From assembly GCF_007290395.2 (NCBI RefSeq), contig NZ_CP041656.2:7039501-7103500 (forward strand): a DNA stretch of 64,000 nucleotides, written 5' to 3'. This document shows, in pieces, positions 16,823-25,462 of this stretch (position 1 is its first letter; each line of letters opens with the position of its first letter). Source of the stretch: Bradyrhizobium cosmicum. GTDB taxonomy: Bacteria; Pseudomonadota; Alphaproteobacteria; Rhizobiales; Xanthobacteraceae. Position numbers and translations under genes: made by a program. Below the pieces are notes generated by a model, which was given only the letters and a program-made list of their open reading frames with translations, did not search any database and was not told the origin of the DNA.

Positions 16823-18556
16823 TCAGTGAGCCGGCAACGGCGGATGCGGGATCGCCGTCAGCAGCTCCTTGGTGTAGTCGTCCTGCGGGTCGCTCAAAAC
16901 CCTCTCGGAAGAGCCTTCCTCGACGATTCGACCCGACCGCATGACAATGACACGATCGCACAACAGGCGCACCACATTCAAATCATGCGAGACGAACAGA
17001 TAACTCATACCTAGCCGGGCCTTGAGATCCTGGAGCAGGTTCAGCACCACGGCCTGGACCGATACGTCCAGCGCCGCGGTCGGCTCGTCGAGGATGACCA
17101 GCTTCGGATGCAGGGCGATGGCACGGGCGATGCCGACGCGGGCCTTCTGGCCGCCTGACAGTTGGTGCGGGAAGCGATCCAGCAGATTGTGCGGCAGGCC
17201 GACCATGGTGGCCAGCTCCTCGCAGCGGTCACGGAGCGCATCGCGCCCCCTGACGTCGCCGAGTTGCATGATCGGATCGGCGATGGCGCGCGCGGCGGTA
17301 AAGCGCGGGTTGAGGCTGTCGGTCGGGTCCTGGAACACCATCTGGATGCGGCTGCGCTGCGGCAGCCGGGCGAAGTTGGCGGGCTGGATGGCGCCGATGT
17401 CCTCGCCATCGAACTGGATCAGGCCCGAGGTCTGGTCGAGCAGCCGCATCACCATCATCGATGTGGTCGATTTGCCGCAGCCGGATTCGCCGACGAGGCC
17501 GACGCTCTCGCCATGGCCGATCGAGAAGCTGATGCCGTCGACGGCGCGGAAGACATCCGGTTCCACTGGCGGCTTGCGGCCGAACAGTTTTCCGAGCGTC
17601 GCGGTCGCGCCCTGGCGGGGGTACTCCTTGACGAGCTTTTCAATGAGCAGGAGTGGCTTCTGGCTCTCCGCACCCGATACGGCTGCCGGGGCCACGGACG
17701 CGGGGCTCGCGGCGGCGAGCGCAGCGCCCTCCTCCTCCGGCAGCAGATCGCGCAGGCTCACGCCGAGCCGCGGCGTCGCGCGCATCAGCTTCTTGGTGTA
17801 GGGGTGCTGCGGGTTGGCGAAGATGTCGGCGGCCTTGGCGGTCTCGACCACCCGCCCCTTTTCCATCACCACGACGCGGTCGCAATAGGCGGCGGCCAGG
17901 CCAAGATCATGCGTGATCAGGATGGTCGACATCGCCTTGCGTTTTGTGAGTTCGACGATCAGGTCCATCACCGCCTTCTGGGTGGTGACGTCGAGGCCGG
18001 TGGTCGGCTCGTCCGCGATCAGCAGTTGCGGATTGCAGGCGAGCGCGAGTGCGATGACGACGCGCTGGCACATGCCGCCGGACAGCTCGAACGGATAGGC
18101 GTGATAGCGCTCGCGCGGGCGGGCGATCTTGACCTGCTCCAGTGCCTCGATCGCCCTCTCACCTCGATCAGCGACCGGGGCCTGCTGCACATGGGTGCGC
18201 AGCACATCCTCGATCTGGTCGCCGACCTTCCGGATCGGGTTGAGCGCGGCACGCGGGTTCTGGAAGATCATCGAGACTTCGCGGCCGCGCAGGTCGCGCA
18301 TCTGATCTTCGGTCGCGGCCTTGACGTCGATGCCGGAGAACATCACCGAGCCCTCGGCGATCTTGCCGGCGCGGTCGAGGATGCGCATCACCGCATAGGA
18401 CGTCACCGACTTGCCGGAACCGGACTCGCCGACGATGGCGAGCGTCTCGCCCTTGGCGACGGAGATGTTGACGTGCTGCACGGCTTTGACGATGCCGCGC
18501 CGGGTGGCGAATTCAACGGTGAGGTCCTGGACGTCGAGCAGCGGCTGGGCGGTCAT
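16823..18556 (-). CDS. Fused dual ATP-binding protein of a peptide-type ABC importer
   Basis: 577 residues carrying two complete nucleotide-binding domains (DppD- and DppF-like). The first has Walker A GESGSGKS near residue 43, signature LSGGMCQRV and Walker B LLIADEP; the second begins after about residue 300 with [17 protein letters not shown] and LVILDEP. Each ends with the oligopeptide-transporter C-terminal extension. ATG at 18556 overlaps by one base the stop of the 32-codon ORF upstream; GGGAG lies 6 bases before it. Powers the two permeases encoded upstream. Confidence 0.93.
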   Translation of the reverse strand: MTAQPLLDVQDLTVEFATRRGIVKAVQHVNISVAKGETLAIVGESGSGKSVTSYAVMRILDRAGKIAEGSVMFSGIDVKAATEDQMRDLRGREVSMIFQNPRAALNPIRKVGDQIEDVLRTHVQQAPVADRGERAIEALEQVKIARPRERYHAYPFELSGGMCQRVVIALALACNPQLLIADEPTTGLDVTTQKAVMDLIVELTKRKAMSTILITHDLGLAAAYCDRVVVMEKGRVVETAKAADIFANPQHPYTKKLMRATPRLGVSLRDLLPEEEGAALAAASPASVAPAAVSGAESQKPLLLIEKLVKEYPRQGATATLGKLFGRKPPVEPDVFRAVDGISFSIGHGESVGLVGESGCGKSTTSMMVMRLLDQTSGLIQFDGEDIGAIQPANFARLPQRSRIQMVFQDPTDSLNPRFTAARAIADPIMQLGDVRGRDALRDRCEELATMVGLPHNLLDRFPHQLSGGQKARVGIARAIALHPKLVILDEPTAALDVSVQAVVLNLLQDLKARLGMSYLFVSHDLNVVRLLCDRVIVMRSGRIVEEGSSERVLSDPQDDYTKELLTAIPHPPLPAH

Positions 18557-18654
18557 CAACGGCTCCCGTCGCTCACAAGGTCGAGAACAACCCCATGCAC
18601 AGTAGAGCGGATGTTGAAATCATTGAGGAAATTTAGCGGGGCGTTGCCAGCCAT
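18556..18654 (-). CDS. Candidate 32-residue ORF linking permease and ATPase genes
   Basis: An ATG overlaps the permease stop (TGATG), and 32 codons later the ORF stop overlaps the ATPase ATG, again as TGATG. The product starts MAGNAPLNFLNDFNIRST and has no membrane segment. The double one-base overlap suggests that ribosomes pass through it by translational coupling, so it may be a real small protein or merely a coupling leader. No family recognised. Confidence 0.45.
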   Translation of the reverse strand: MAGNAPLNFLNDFNIRSTVHGVVLDLVSDGSR

Positions 18655-19553
18655 CACGTCCTCCGCTGGGGGTCGACGATGTCGCGCAGGCCGTCACCGA
18701 GGAGGTTGAAGCAGAACACGGCGATCATCAGCGCGAGGCCGGGGAATAGCGCGATCCACCATTCGCCGGAGACCATGAAGCCCGCGCCCTCGGCGACCAT
18801 GATGCCCCACTCCGCCGTCGGCGGACGGACGCCGAGGCCGATGAAGGACAGGCCGGCGGCATTGAGGATGGCGTAGCCCATGGTCAGCGACATCTGCACG
18901 ATCATGATCGGCATGATGTTCGGGAGAATATGCACCAGCAGGATGCGGAATTCGCCGTTGCCCGACAGCCGCGCGGCCTGCACGAAGCCGGCATTGCGGC
19001 GGACATTGGCCTCGGCGCGCGCGACGCGGGCGTAGAGCGGGAAGTTCACTATGGCGGTGGCCAGGATGATGTTCTGCACGGTGTTGCCGAGCGCGGCGAC
19101 GATGCCCATCGCCAGCACGAACAGCGGGAAGGCCATGATGGTGTCGGCGATGCGGCCGACGATGCGATCGGTCCAGCCGCCGAAATAGCCGGCCGCGATG
19201 CCGGCGAGGCCGCCCATCAGGAACACCAGCACGACGGAGGCGACCGCGATGAACGTATCGAGCCGGGTCGCGACGACAACGCGGCTGAAGATGTCGCGCC
19301 CCAATTGATCGGTGCCGAACCAGTGTGCCATCGACGGCGGCTTCAGCGCGGCGGCGGTGTCGGATGCCAGCGGATCATAGGGCACCACATAGGGGCCAAA
19401 GATCGCGGCAATGAGGATCAAGACCAGGAGGGCAAAGGCGAAGCCCGTGACCTTGTTCTCGCCGAGAACGTAGCGGGTCTGTTCGAGGATCGCGACCAGT
19501 CCCGAGGTGCGTGCGGGACCGACGGGTTCAACAGCAGGCGCAACGGAGCTCAT
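18654..19553 (-). CDS. ABC transporter permease, DppC-like
   Basis: 299-residue inner-membrane protein. About six membrane segments; the N-terminal OppC_N region contains FGPYVVPYDPLA and HWFGTDQLGRDIFSRV; the EAA loop contains EANVRRNAGFVQAARLSGNG. Second permease of the dpp-type importer, 9 bases after the DppB-like gene. Confidence 0.93.
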   Translation of the reverse strand: MSSVAPAVEPVGPARTSGLVAILEQTRYVLGENKVTGFAFALLVLILIAAIFGPYVVPYDPLASDTAAALKPPSMAHWFGTDQLGRDIFSRVVVATRLDTFIAVASVVLVFLMGGLAGIAAGYFGGWTDRIVGRIADTIMAFPLFVLAMGIVAALGNTVQNIILATAIVNFPLYARVARAEANVRRNAGFVQAARLSGNGEFRILLVHILPNIMPIMIVQMSLTMGYAILNAAGLSFIGLGVRPPTAEWGIMVAEGAGFMVSGEWWIALFPGLALMIAVFCFNLLGDGLRDIVDPQRRT

Positions 19554-19562
19554 GACTAACCC

Positions 19563-20576
19563 CTACCCTTCCAGCCGCACGCGTGGATCGATCACGCCAT
19601 AGAGAATGTCGATCACGAGATTGAGCAGCACGTACATGACCGCCATGGTCAGCACGAAGCCTTGCACCGGTGCGAAGTCCGACGAGATCAGCGCTTCCAC
19701 AGCGTAGGACCCGATGCCGGGCCAGGCGAACACTTTCTCGACCAGCACGTTCGCGCCGAGCAGGAACGAGAACACCATGCTGAGCGTGGTGATGACGGGC
19801 AGCATGGCGTTGCGGAACGCGTAAGTGACGATGACGGTCGCCGGCGACAGGCCGCTGGCGCGCGCGGTTCGGACGAACTCCGACGACAGCACCGCCAGCA
19901 TCGAGGCGCGCGTCATGCGCGCGATCGGCGCCAGCGAGAAGATCGCGAGCGTGGTCGCGGGCAGGATGAGCTGGCTCAACGCCGAGCGGAATGCCTCGAA
20001 ATCGCGCGCGATCAGCGTATCGATCAGATAGAAGCCGGTGATTGTCGGCGGCGCGCTGTAGAACACATCGAGACGGCCGAGCGGCGCGGGCGACCAGCCG
20101 AGCCGGAAGTAGAAGACGTAAACCAGAACGAGGCCGGTGAAGAACACCGGCAACGAGACGCCGGCCGTCGTCGTTATTCGACAGAGATGGTCGACCCATG
20201 ATCCCGGCCGCGTCGCCGCCAGCACGCCGAGCGGAATCGCGATCACGATCGAGACGATGAGGCCGAGCAGCGTCAGTTCGGCGGAAGCCGGCAGGCGATT
20301 GCGGATCTCGGCCGCGACCGGCTGTCCCGTGGTGAGCGAGTTGCCGAAATCGCCGTGCGCGAGATCGTTGGTGTAGCGGAAGAACTGCTCGATCAGCGGC
20401 CTGTCGAGGCCGAGTTTTTTCCGGATCTGCTCGACGGCTTCCTTGGTCGCGGCGGGACCTGCGAAGTACGCGGCGGGATCACCGGGCAATGCGCGCGTCA
20501 GCAGGAAGGTGACGATGACGACGCCGATCAGCGACGGGATCGCGAACATCAGGCGCTTGCCGATCATGGTCAGCAT
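19563..20576 (-). CDS. ABC transporter permease, DppB-like
   Basis: 337-residue permease with the typical start MLTMIGKRLMFAIPSLIGVV, PGDPAAYFAG, and EAA loop TRASMLAVLSSEFVRTARAS. AAGGAG lies 9 bases before the ATG. It follows the binding-protein gene after 245 bases that hold a large palindrome, an arrangement that usually lowers expression of the membrane genes relative to the binding protein. Confidence 0.93.
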   Translation of the reverse strand: MLTMIGKRLMFAIPSLIGVVIVTFLLTRALPGDPAAYFAGPAATKEAVEQIRKKLGLDRPLIEQFFRYTNDLAHGDFGNSLTTGQPVAAEIRNRLPASAELTLLGLIVSIVIAIPLGVLAATRPGSWVDHLCRITTTAGVSLPVFFTGLVLVYVFYFRLGWSPAPLGRLDVFYSAPPTITGFYLIDTLIARDFEAFRSALSQLILPATTLAIFSLAPIARMTRASMLAVLSSEFVRTARASGLSPATVIVTYAFRNAMLPVITTLSMVFSFLLGANVLVEKVFAWPGIGSYAVEALISSDFAPVQGFVLTMAVMYVLLNLVIDILYGVIDPRVRLEG

Positions 20577-20639
20577 GGGGCGGCACTCCTTCTGCTTGGC
20601 AATTGAGGGCTGACTCGCGCCACGCGCGCTGCTGCGTTC

Positions 20640-20741
20640 CCTCCCCCCTTGTGGGGGAGGGCTAGGGAGGGGGGTGGCCCCGGGAGAGGTCGGAGTTCGT
20701 GGCTACCCCCCTCCCTGCCCCTCCCCCACAAGGGGGGAGGG
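20640..20741. repeat. Large palindrome between binding-protein and permease genes
   Basis: CCTCCCCCCTTGTGGGGGAG at the left is matched by CTCCCCCACAAGGGGGGAGG at the right, each itself partly self-complementary, with GGGAGGGGGGT / ACCCCCCTCCC inside. In RNA it would make a very stable hairpin. Its place inside the operon suggests mRNA processing or partial attenuation. Confidence 0.75.
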
Positions 20742-20821
20742 AATGAGAGAGTGGTGCTCACCTCACTCGACCAGGAGGTACAGAGAGACGCGGACATAGC
20801 GCTCGCGCCGACCATCACGCC

Positions 20822-22444
20822 TCACCCCTTCGCCAGCGCGCGGTAATCCAGGCGGCGGTGGAACCAGTATTGGTAACCGCTGATGTTCTTCTGCATCGCG
20901 ACGTTGACGAAGGGCTGGTACAGCGGGATGCGCGGGATGTCGGTGAAGGCGAGATCGACGAAGCCTTTCACATCCTTTTCGTAGGTCGCGGTGTCGCCGG
21001 TCGCAGCCGCATTGCGCGCGCCGTCGATCAGCTTGTCCATCTCCGCCGACTTGTAGCTCATGGTGTTGAAGACGGAATTGTTGCCGTGATAGCACCAGTA
21101 GAAGAAGTATTCGGGGTAATCGAGCCAGCCGGAGAACACGTTGGTGAAGAGCGGCATCTCCTTCTTGTTCAACTCGGTGCGCCAGTTGGCGCCGGGCACC
21201 TTGTTGATGGTGGTCTTGATGCCGATCTGCGCAAGACTCTCCTGCACCAGCACGCAGAGCGGCTCGTTGACGCCGGCGAAATTCAGGTCGAACGAGATCG
21301 TGGTCTCGAAGCCGTTGGCGAGACCTGCTTCCGCCATCAGCGCCTTCGCCTTCTCGATGTCGGTGTTGTATTTGTGCGGCTGCGGCCAGGCGACTTCGGT
21401 CGGCTTGTCCTTCGCGGCACCGAACATCGGGTTCGCCAGCCCGAACATCACGGCGTCCATGATCTTCTGATAGGGCAGTGCGTAGGCGACGGCCTGACGG
21501 ACCTTGGGATTGTCGAACGGCGGCTTGGTGACGTTCATGCCGATATACTGGATGCCGTTGGAGAACGGCAGCGACACGACGTTAAGCTTGCCGTTCGCCT
21601 TCATCTCCTGGAAGTCCTTGTTCGGCAGCTCGTAGGAGATGTCGGCGTCGCCGCGCTCCAGCAGCGCGCGGCGGTTGCCGGCCTGCGGCACCATGCGCCA
21701 GATCACGCGCTTGATCTTCGGCAGCGGACCGCAGACCCAGTCGTCGTTGCGCTCCATGATCACTTCGGTGCCGGCGGTCCACTTCGTCACCTTGTAGGCG
21801 CCGGAGCCCGCGGTCTGCTGCTTGGTGAATTCGAGACCCCAGGGATCCTTCTCGCTGGCGTTCTTCTTCACCAGCTCAGAGTTGACGATGCAGGGCACGA
21901 TCACCGCGAGATCGGGGATCGTCAGCCTGTCCTTCTTCAGGAAATCGACGCGCACCGTGAGGTCGTCGATCACGACGAACTGCTCCGGCTTGGTCAGCGA
22001 GCCCGCGCTCATCTGGAAGGTCGGGAAGCCGCCGACGCTGACGGCGCGGTCCAGCGACCATTTCACGTCCTTAGCGGTAACAGGCGTACCGTCGTGGAAT
22101 TTGGCGTTCTTGCGCAGCTTGAAGGTGACCGACATGTCGTCGATCTTGAACTCTTCGGCGAGCTCGGGCTTGAACTTGTCGCGGTCGTAATAGGGCACGC
22201 CGCCCGGGCCGGCCTTCATCTCGTGGCTGATCAGGCGGTCGTAGCAATTCCACGACACCTCATAGCCGGGCACGTTGGTGCCGACGCCGTGGATGTCGAG
22301 ATTGTTGGGGCCGCCCTCCGAGACGATCAGCAGCGTCTCCGACCGCGCATCGGCGTAGGCGGACGAGATCACGGTCGGGACGGCCGGAAGCGCCGCGCCA
22401 GCGGCCAATCCGGAAACGGACTTGAGGAAATCGCGGCGCTTCAT
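20822..22444 (-). CDS. Peptide/nickel-type ABC solute-binding protein (SBP family 5)
   Basis: 540-residue periplasmic receptor of the transporter. The N-terminus MKRRDFLKSVSGLAAGAALP is a twin-arginine signal, so it may fold and perhaps take its ligand before export. Family 5 features include TFKLRKNAKFHDGTPVTAKD and WRMVPQAGNRRALLERGDAD. First gene of the operon; TATA-poor upstream region with a sigma-54 promoter 44 bases before the ATG. The ligand is unknown, but the downstream AtzGEH genes point to a nitrogen-rich urea/biuret-type compound. Confidence 0.92.
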   Translation of the reverse strand: MKRRDFLKSVSGLAAGAALPAVPTVISSAYADARSETLLIVSEGGPNNLDIHGVGTNVPGYEVSWNCYDRLISHEMKAGPGGVPYYDRDKFKPELAEEFKIDDMSVTFKLRKNAKFHDGTPVTAKDVKWSLDRAVSVGGFPTFQMSAGSLTKPEQFVVIDDLTVRVDFLKKDRLTIPDLAVIVPCIVNSELVKKNASEKDPWGLEFTKQQTAGSGAYKVTKWTAGTEVIMERNDDWVCGPLPKIKRVIWRMVPQAGNRRALLERGDADISYELPNKDFQEMKANGKLNVVSLPFSNGIQYIGMNVTKPPFDNPKVRQAVAYALPYQKIMDAVMFGLANPMFGAAKDKPTEVAWPQPHKYNTDIEKAKALMAEAGLANGFETTISFDLNFAGVNEPLCVLVQESLAQIGIKTTINKVPGANWRTELNKKEMPLFTNVFSGWLDYPEYFFYWCYHGNNSVFNTMSYKSAEMDKLIDGARNAAATGDTATYEKDVKGFVDLAFTDIPRIPLYQPFVNVAMQKNISGYQYWFHRRLDYRALAKG

Positions 22445-22487
22445 GGCAATTGCTCCAACTCAGAAGTTTCTGGTTGGAACTGGATTC

Positions 22488-22502
22488 GCAAGGTTCGTGC
22501 CA
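22488..22502 (-). promoter_or_regulatory. Sigma-54 (-24/-12) promoter of the transporter-atz operon
   Basis: Read on the minus strand: TGGCAC-GAACC-TTGC, with GG and GC 10 bases apart, matching the RpoN consensus in all conserved positions. The expected start is near 22476, leaving a leader of about 32 bases before the binding-protein ATG at 22444. Confidence 0.85.
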
Positions 22503-22561
22503 GAGCTTAACGAGACATTAATCTCTATCCAACCTACTGATTTAACGAGTAAATAGCGGAT

Positions 22562-22618
22562 TGCACGATATTGGTTATTCTCTGGGCAACTCGCTTAATT
22601 GCATACAAAGGTGCAATT
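22562..22618. promoter_or_regulatory. Candidate NtrC enhancer sites upstream of the sigma-54 promoter
   Basis: TGCACGATATTGGT at 22562-22575 matches the TGCAC-N5-TGGT core of NtrC sites. A dyad AATTGCA / TGCAATT with an 8-base spacer (22597-22618) resembles the TGCA-N9-TGCA form but is one base short. They lie roughly 60-130 bases upstream of the -24 element, the usual enhancer distance. The dyad could instead be a GntR operator. Confidence 0.5.
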
Positions 22619-22673
22619 TTGCTGCAAAGTTAGGCTGAATTTGTCGGCGCCGCCGAATTGAGCAAGCCGGTCC

Positions 22674-23621
22674 TCAAACCGCCCATATCAGCTCCTGGAG
22701 CTCGACGAGGTCACCCGCCTTATCCTGCCAGCCCTCAATGCAGATGTGGCTGTTGAGGTCGCTGGCGCGGTGCAACAGCATCAGCGCCATCAGCCGGCGC
22801 TTGAGCGCGAAGTCCGGCCTGGCATAGCCAAAACCTTCGAGCAGGCTGCGCACCCTCCCCGGCCGGCCCGCCGCCATGAAGGCGCTGGGGCCGAGCAGGT
22901 CGTAGTCGCGCCATCCGGCCAGGACATCGCCGAAGTCGAACAGGCCGGCGAGCGACCATTGATCGTCATCGCAGGCGAGCAGGAAATTCTCAGGGATGTA
23001 TTCGCCGATCAAGATCACCGGCGGTGCGTCCATCGGAATCAGCTCGGCTGCGTCGCGCAGGAGATCGTCGAGACCGACGAGGAATTTCGGCGCAAGGCCG
23101 AGACGCGTATGCCTGTTACGGCAGCCCTGCATCTGCCCGCGCATGAAGTCGCCCCAGCGCGGCTCGATTTGCGCGAGCGGGCCGAGCGGCGCGCGCTGCA
23201 CGGCGGCGATGGTCTCGCCGATCTGGCGCAGCAGGCGCTCCTTCTGGTCTTCGGGCAATCGCGGCCAGGCCTCGGAGCCGAGCGTGCCGGCAAGGCGGGT
23301 GATGACGAGGTAAGGCCAGCCGTCACGCATCCCTTCCGCGACGATCTCCGGGATCGGCAGATGGAGGCGACCGGCAAGCTGCGTCAGCGAACCGCGCTCG
23401 GAGACGAATTGCGCGCGCAAATGCGGCGGGAAGATTTTCAGGATCAGCCTGTCACTGAGCCCGACGACGAGATTGGTGCCTGTCGCGAACACATGCGGCG
23501 CGCTGATATCGAGACCGTGACTGCGCGCGATGTCGGTGGCGATGGGCAGCCATTGCGGCGGAGCGGAGCGGAAAGCGCGAAAGCTTTCGGCGTCGGTGAA
23601 TTGAGGTAGTGCCATAGACAT
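22674..23621 (-). CDS. Aminoglycoside phosphotransferase-family (kinase-fold) protein
   Basis: 315 residues of the APH/choline-kinase fold. The activation loop AGLFDFGDVLAGWRDYDLL contains the metal-binding DFGD. The usual catalytic loop HGDxxxxN reads IGEYIPEN here, with the His and Asp replaced by Ile and Glu; I recall a subfamily with TGEYTPxN, so this is likely a subfamily trait rather than decay. Substrate unknown; resistance should not be assumed. Two in-frame ATGs near the start (23621 and 23615) have weak ribosome sites. It stands upstream of, but is not obviously part of, the transporter operon. Confidence 0.75.
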   Translation of the reverse strand: MSMALPQFTDAESFRAFRSAPPQWLPIATDIARSHGLDISAPHVFATGTNLVVGLSDRLILKIFPPHLRAQFVSERGSLTQLAGRLHLPIPEIVAEGMRDGWPYLVITRLAGTLGSEAWPRLPEDQKERLLRQIGETIAAVQRAPLGPLAQIEPRWGDFMRGQMQGCRNRHTRLGLAPKFLVGLDDLLRDAAELIPMDAPPVILIGEYIPENFLLACDDDQWSLAGLFDFGDVLAGWRDYDLLGPSAFMAAGRPGRVRSLLEGFGYARPDFALKRRLMALMLLHRASDLNSHICIEGWQDKAGDLVELQELIWAV

Positions 23622-23644
23622 CGCAACCTAGTTGCATTGGAGTT

Positions 23645-23729
23645 CGTCATGCCCGGGCTTGTCCCGGGCATCCACGTTCTTTGTGCGGCGGCCAAGGCGC
23701 GGATGGCCGGGACAAGCCCGGCCATGACG
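23645..23729. repeat. Palindromic intergenic repeat, family B (copy 1)
   Basis: Left hairpin CGTCATGCCCGGGCTTGTCC and right hairpin ending CGGGACAAGCCCGGCCATGA CG; the two ends are also inverses of each other. Other copies are at 36482-36568, 38597-38678, 47464-47549 and a short one at 43816-43846. Confidence 0.85.
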
Positions 23730-23774
23730 TTGTGGAAAGGGCTTGCGCCCTCATGCCGAGCTTCCATCCCGTCA

Positions 23775-25097
23775 CTACCGGTCCGGACTGGCGCGCTCGA
23801 ACTGGCGCAGGATCTTGTTGCCGCGCTCGACCGCGGCGTCGAGCGCGCCTTGCGCGCTCTTCTGGCCGGCAAAGGCCAGCTCCAGCTCGTCCTCGATCGC
23901 GCCGCGGATTAGCACGAAGGAGCCGAGCCGGATGCCCTTCGAGTTCTCCGTCGGCGGATGCAGCGTGATCTCCTCGAACGAGATCGCCGTGCCCGGATTG
24001 CGCCCGTAGAAGCCCTGCGCGCGCGTCAGCTCGAAGGCGGCGCGGGTGACAGGCAGATAGCCAGTGTTCTGGTGCCAGGCGGCCTGCACGCCGGGCTGCG
24101 ACAGATAGGCGAAGAACCGCGCCACGCCCTTGTACTCCTCGCGCGGCCGGTCGCGCAGCACCCAGAGCGTGGCGCCGCCGATGATCGAGTTCTGCGGCGC
24201 GTCCTTCACGTCCGGCCAATACGGCATCATGCCGTAGCCGGCCTCGAACTTCGAGTTCGCCTTGATGTCGGCGCGCGTCGCCGAGGAGCCGATGAAGATG
24301 CCGCATTCGCCCTTCTGGAAACGCGGCTCGGCCGACTGCCCGCGGCCGCTGTAGTCGAACAATTTCGTCTTCTGCCATTCGGCGAGCTGGGCGACATGCT
24401 TGACGACAACAGGATTGTTGATGGTCAGCTCCGCGTCGAGCCCGGCAAAACCATTGGCGCGGGTCGCCAGCGGCAAATTGTGGAAGGCGGAGAAATTCTC
24501 GATGTGGATCCAGGACGGCCAGGACGTGGTGAAGCCGCACACAGCGCCGCGATCGCGCAGGCGTTTTGCGGCAAGCCCGAGTTCCGGCCAGGTCTTCGGC
24601 GGCGTCTCCGGATCGAGGCCCGCGTCACGGAACATGGCCTTGTTGTAGTACAGGATCGGCGTCGACGAATTGAACGGGAACGACAGGAGATTGCCGGCCG
24701 CGTCGGTGTAATAGCCGGAGACCGCGGGGAGATAATCGGCCAGCGAGAACGGCTCGTTCATGTCGCGCATCAACGTGAACACCGGATAGATCGCGCCCTT
24801 GGCCGCGGTCATGGTGGCGGTGGCGACCTCGTTGACCTGGACGATCGCCGGCTGGCTGCGCGAGCGGAAGGCGAAGATCGCGGCCGTCACGGTCTCGGTG
24901 TAATTGCCCTTGTAGGTGGGCACGATGCGGTAATCGGATTGCGAGGCGTTGAAGTCGGAGGCGAGCTTTTCCAGTTGCCGGCCGAGCTCGCCGGACATGG
25001 CATGCCACCACGCGATGTCGGTCGCGGCATGAACCTGAGAGGTGAGCGCGAGGGCCGTGGAGACTGCAACGATCTGCAAGAGGCGCCATGCTGACAT
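23775..25097 (-). CDS. ugpB: UgpB-like ABC solute-binding protein (SBP family 1)
   Basis: 440-residue periplasmic protein resembling the sn-glycerol-3-phosphate receptor. A signal peptide ends near SQVHA-AT; mature start is DIAWWHAMSGELGRQLEKLA, with VPTYKGNYTETVTAAIFAFR, FNSSTPILYYNKAMFRDAGL and a C-terminus with GAIEDELELAFAGQKSAQGALD, all UgpB-like. The start is taken as ATG 25097; a GTG 3 bases upstream is possible. No ugpA, ugpE or ugpC in the window, so the remaining subunits must lie elsewhere or the gene is an orphan. Confidence 0.88.
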   Translation of the reverse strand: MSAWRLLQIVAVSTALALTSQVHAATDIAWWHAMSGELGRQLEKLASDFNASQSDYRIVPTYKGNYTETVTAAIFAFRSRSQPAIVQVNEVATATMTAAKGAIYPVFTLMRDMNEPFSLADYLPAVSGYYTDAAGNLLSFPFNSSTPILYYNKAMFRDAGLDPETPPKTWPELGLAAKRLRDRGAVCGFTTSWPSWIHIENFSAFHNLPLATRANGFAGLDAELTINNPVVVKHVAQLAEWQKTKLFDYSGRGQSAEPRFQKGECGIFIGSSATRADIKANSKFEAGYGMMPYWPDVKDAPQNSIIGGATLWVLRDRPREEYKGVARFFAYLSQPGVQAAWHQNTGYLPVTRAAFELTRAQGFYGRNPGTAISFEEITLHPPTENSKGIRLGSFVLIRGAIEDELELAFAGQKSAQGALDAAVERGNKILRQFERASPDR

Positions 25098-25288
25098 CAC
25101 GACCGATGATCCTGTCTCGCGAACAAAAGGCGACCTTTGCCCGGCACCTGCATAGAGCGCCGCCTCGGCGGATTCAATCAGGAATGAACCCGGTCGCGTC
25201 GCACGATCAGACGACGCCTCGCGGGGCCGCGGCAGGATAGCCTTCCCTTAACCTTCTGCTAGATTGGGTTGAACCTTTTGGTCCTGCC

Positions 25289-25456
25289 ATGGACTCCACC
25301 ACTGAGGGGTTGAGTGTGCCAGTGTTGAACCGTGCCGAACTCTCGCGGAGCGGGGTGGTTTTCGTCGCGCTGCTGATCGCCATATTCCCGATGGGTATGG
25401 GCGAGACGGGTGCCGTCGCGGGTGACCTCCGCTCTGCCGGCAGCAAGGTGGAGTGA
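25289..25456 (+). CDS. Small membrane protein upstream of a two-component locus (55 aa)
   Basis: A 55-codon ORF, starting MDSTTEGLSVPVLNRAELSR, with one predicted membrane segment VVFVALLIAIFPMGMG and a short charged tail. It ends 6 bases before the histidine kinase start, whose ribosome site overlaps its last codons, so the two are probably translated in series. No family recognised. It may be a small partner or modulator of the sensor kinase. Bases 25098-25288 hold its promoter region and nothing else I can call. Confidence 0.5.
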   Translation: MDSTTEGLSVPVLNRAELSRSGVVFVALLIAIFPMGMGETGAVAGDLRSAGSKVE

Positions 25457-25462
25457 GGCCGC

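Noticed and set aside
17162..18709. 515-codon plus-strand frame opposite the dual ATPase gene
   Set aside because: Antisense shadow; no domain seen and it crosses the boundaries of real genes.
20858..22510. 550-codon plus-strand frame opposite the transporter receptor gene
   Set aside because: Antisense shadow, and it would cover the sigma-54 promoter of the opposing operon.
23645..23729. Palindromic element considered as an insertion sequence or MITE with coding capacity
   Set aside because: Under 100 bases, no frame or transposase and no recognisable target duplication by eye; treated as a non-coding repeat.
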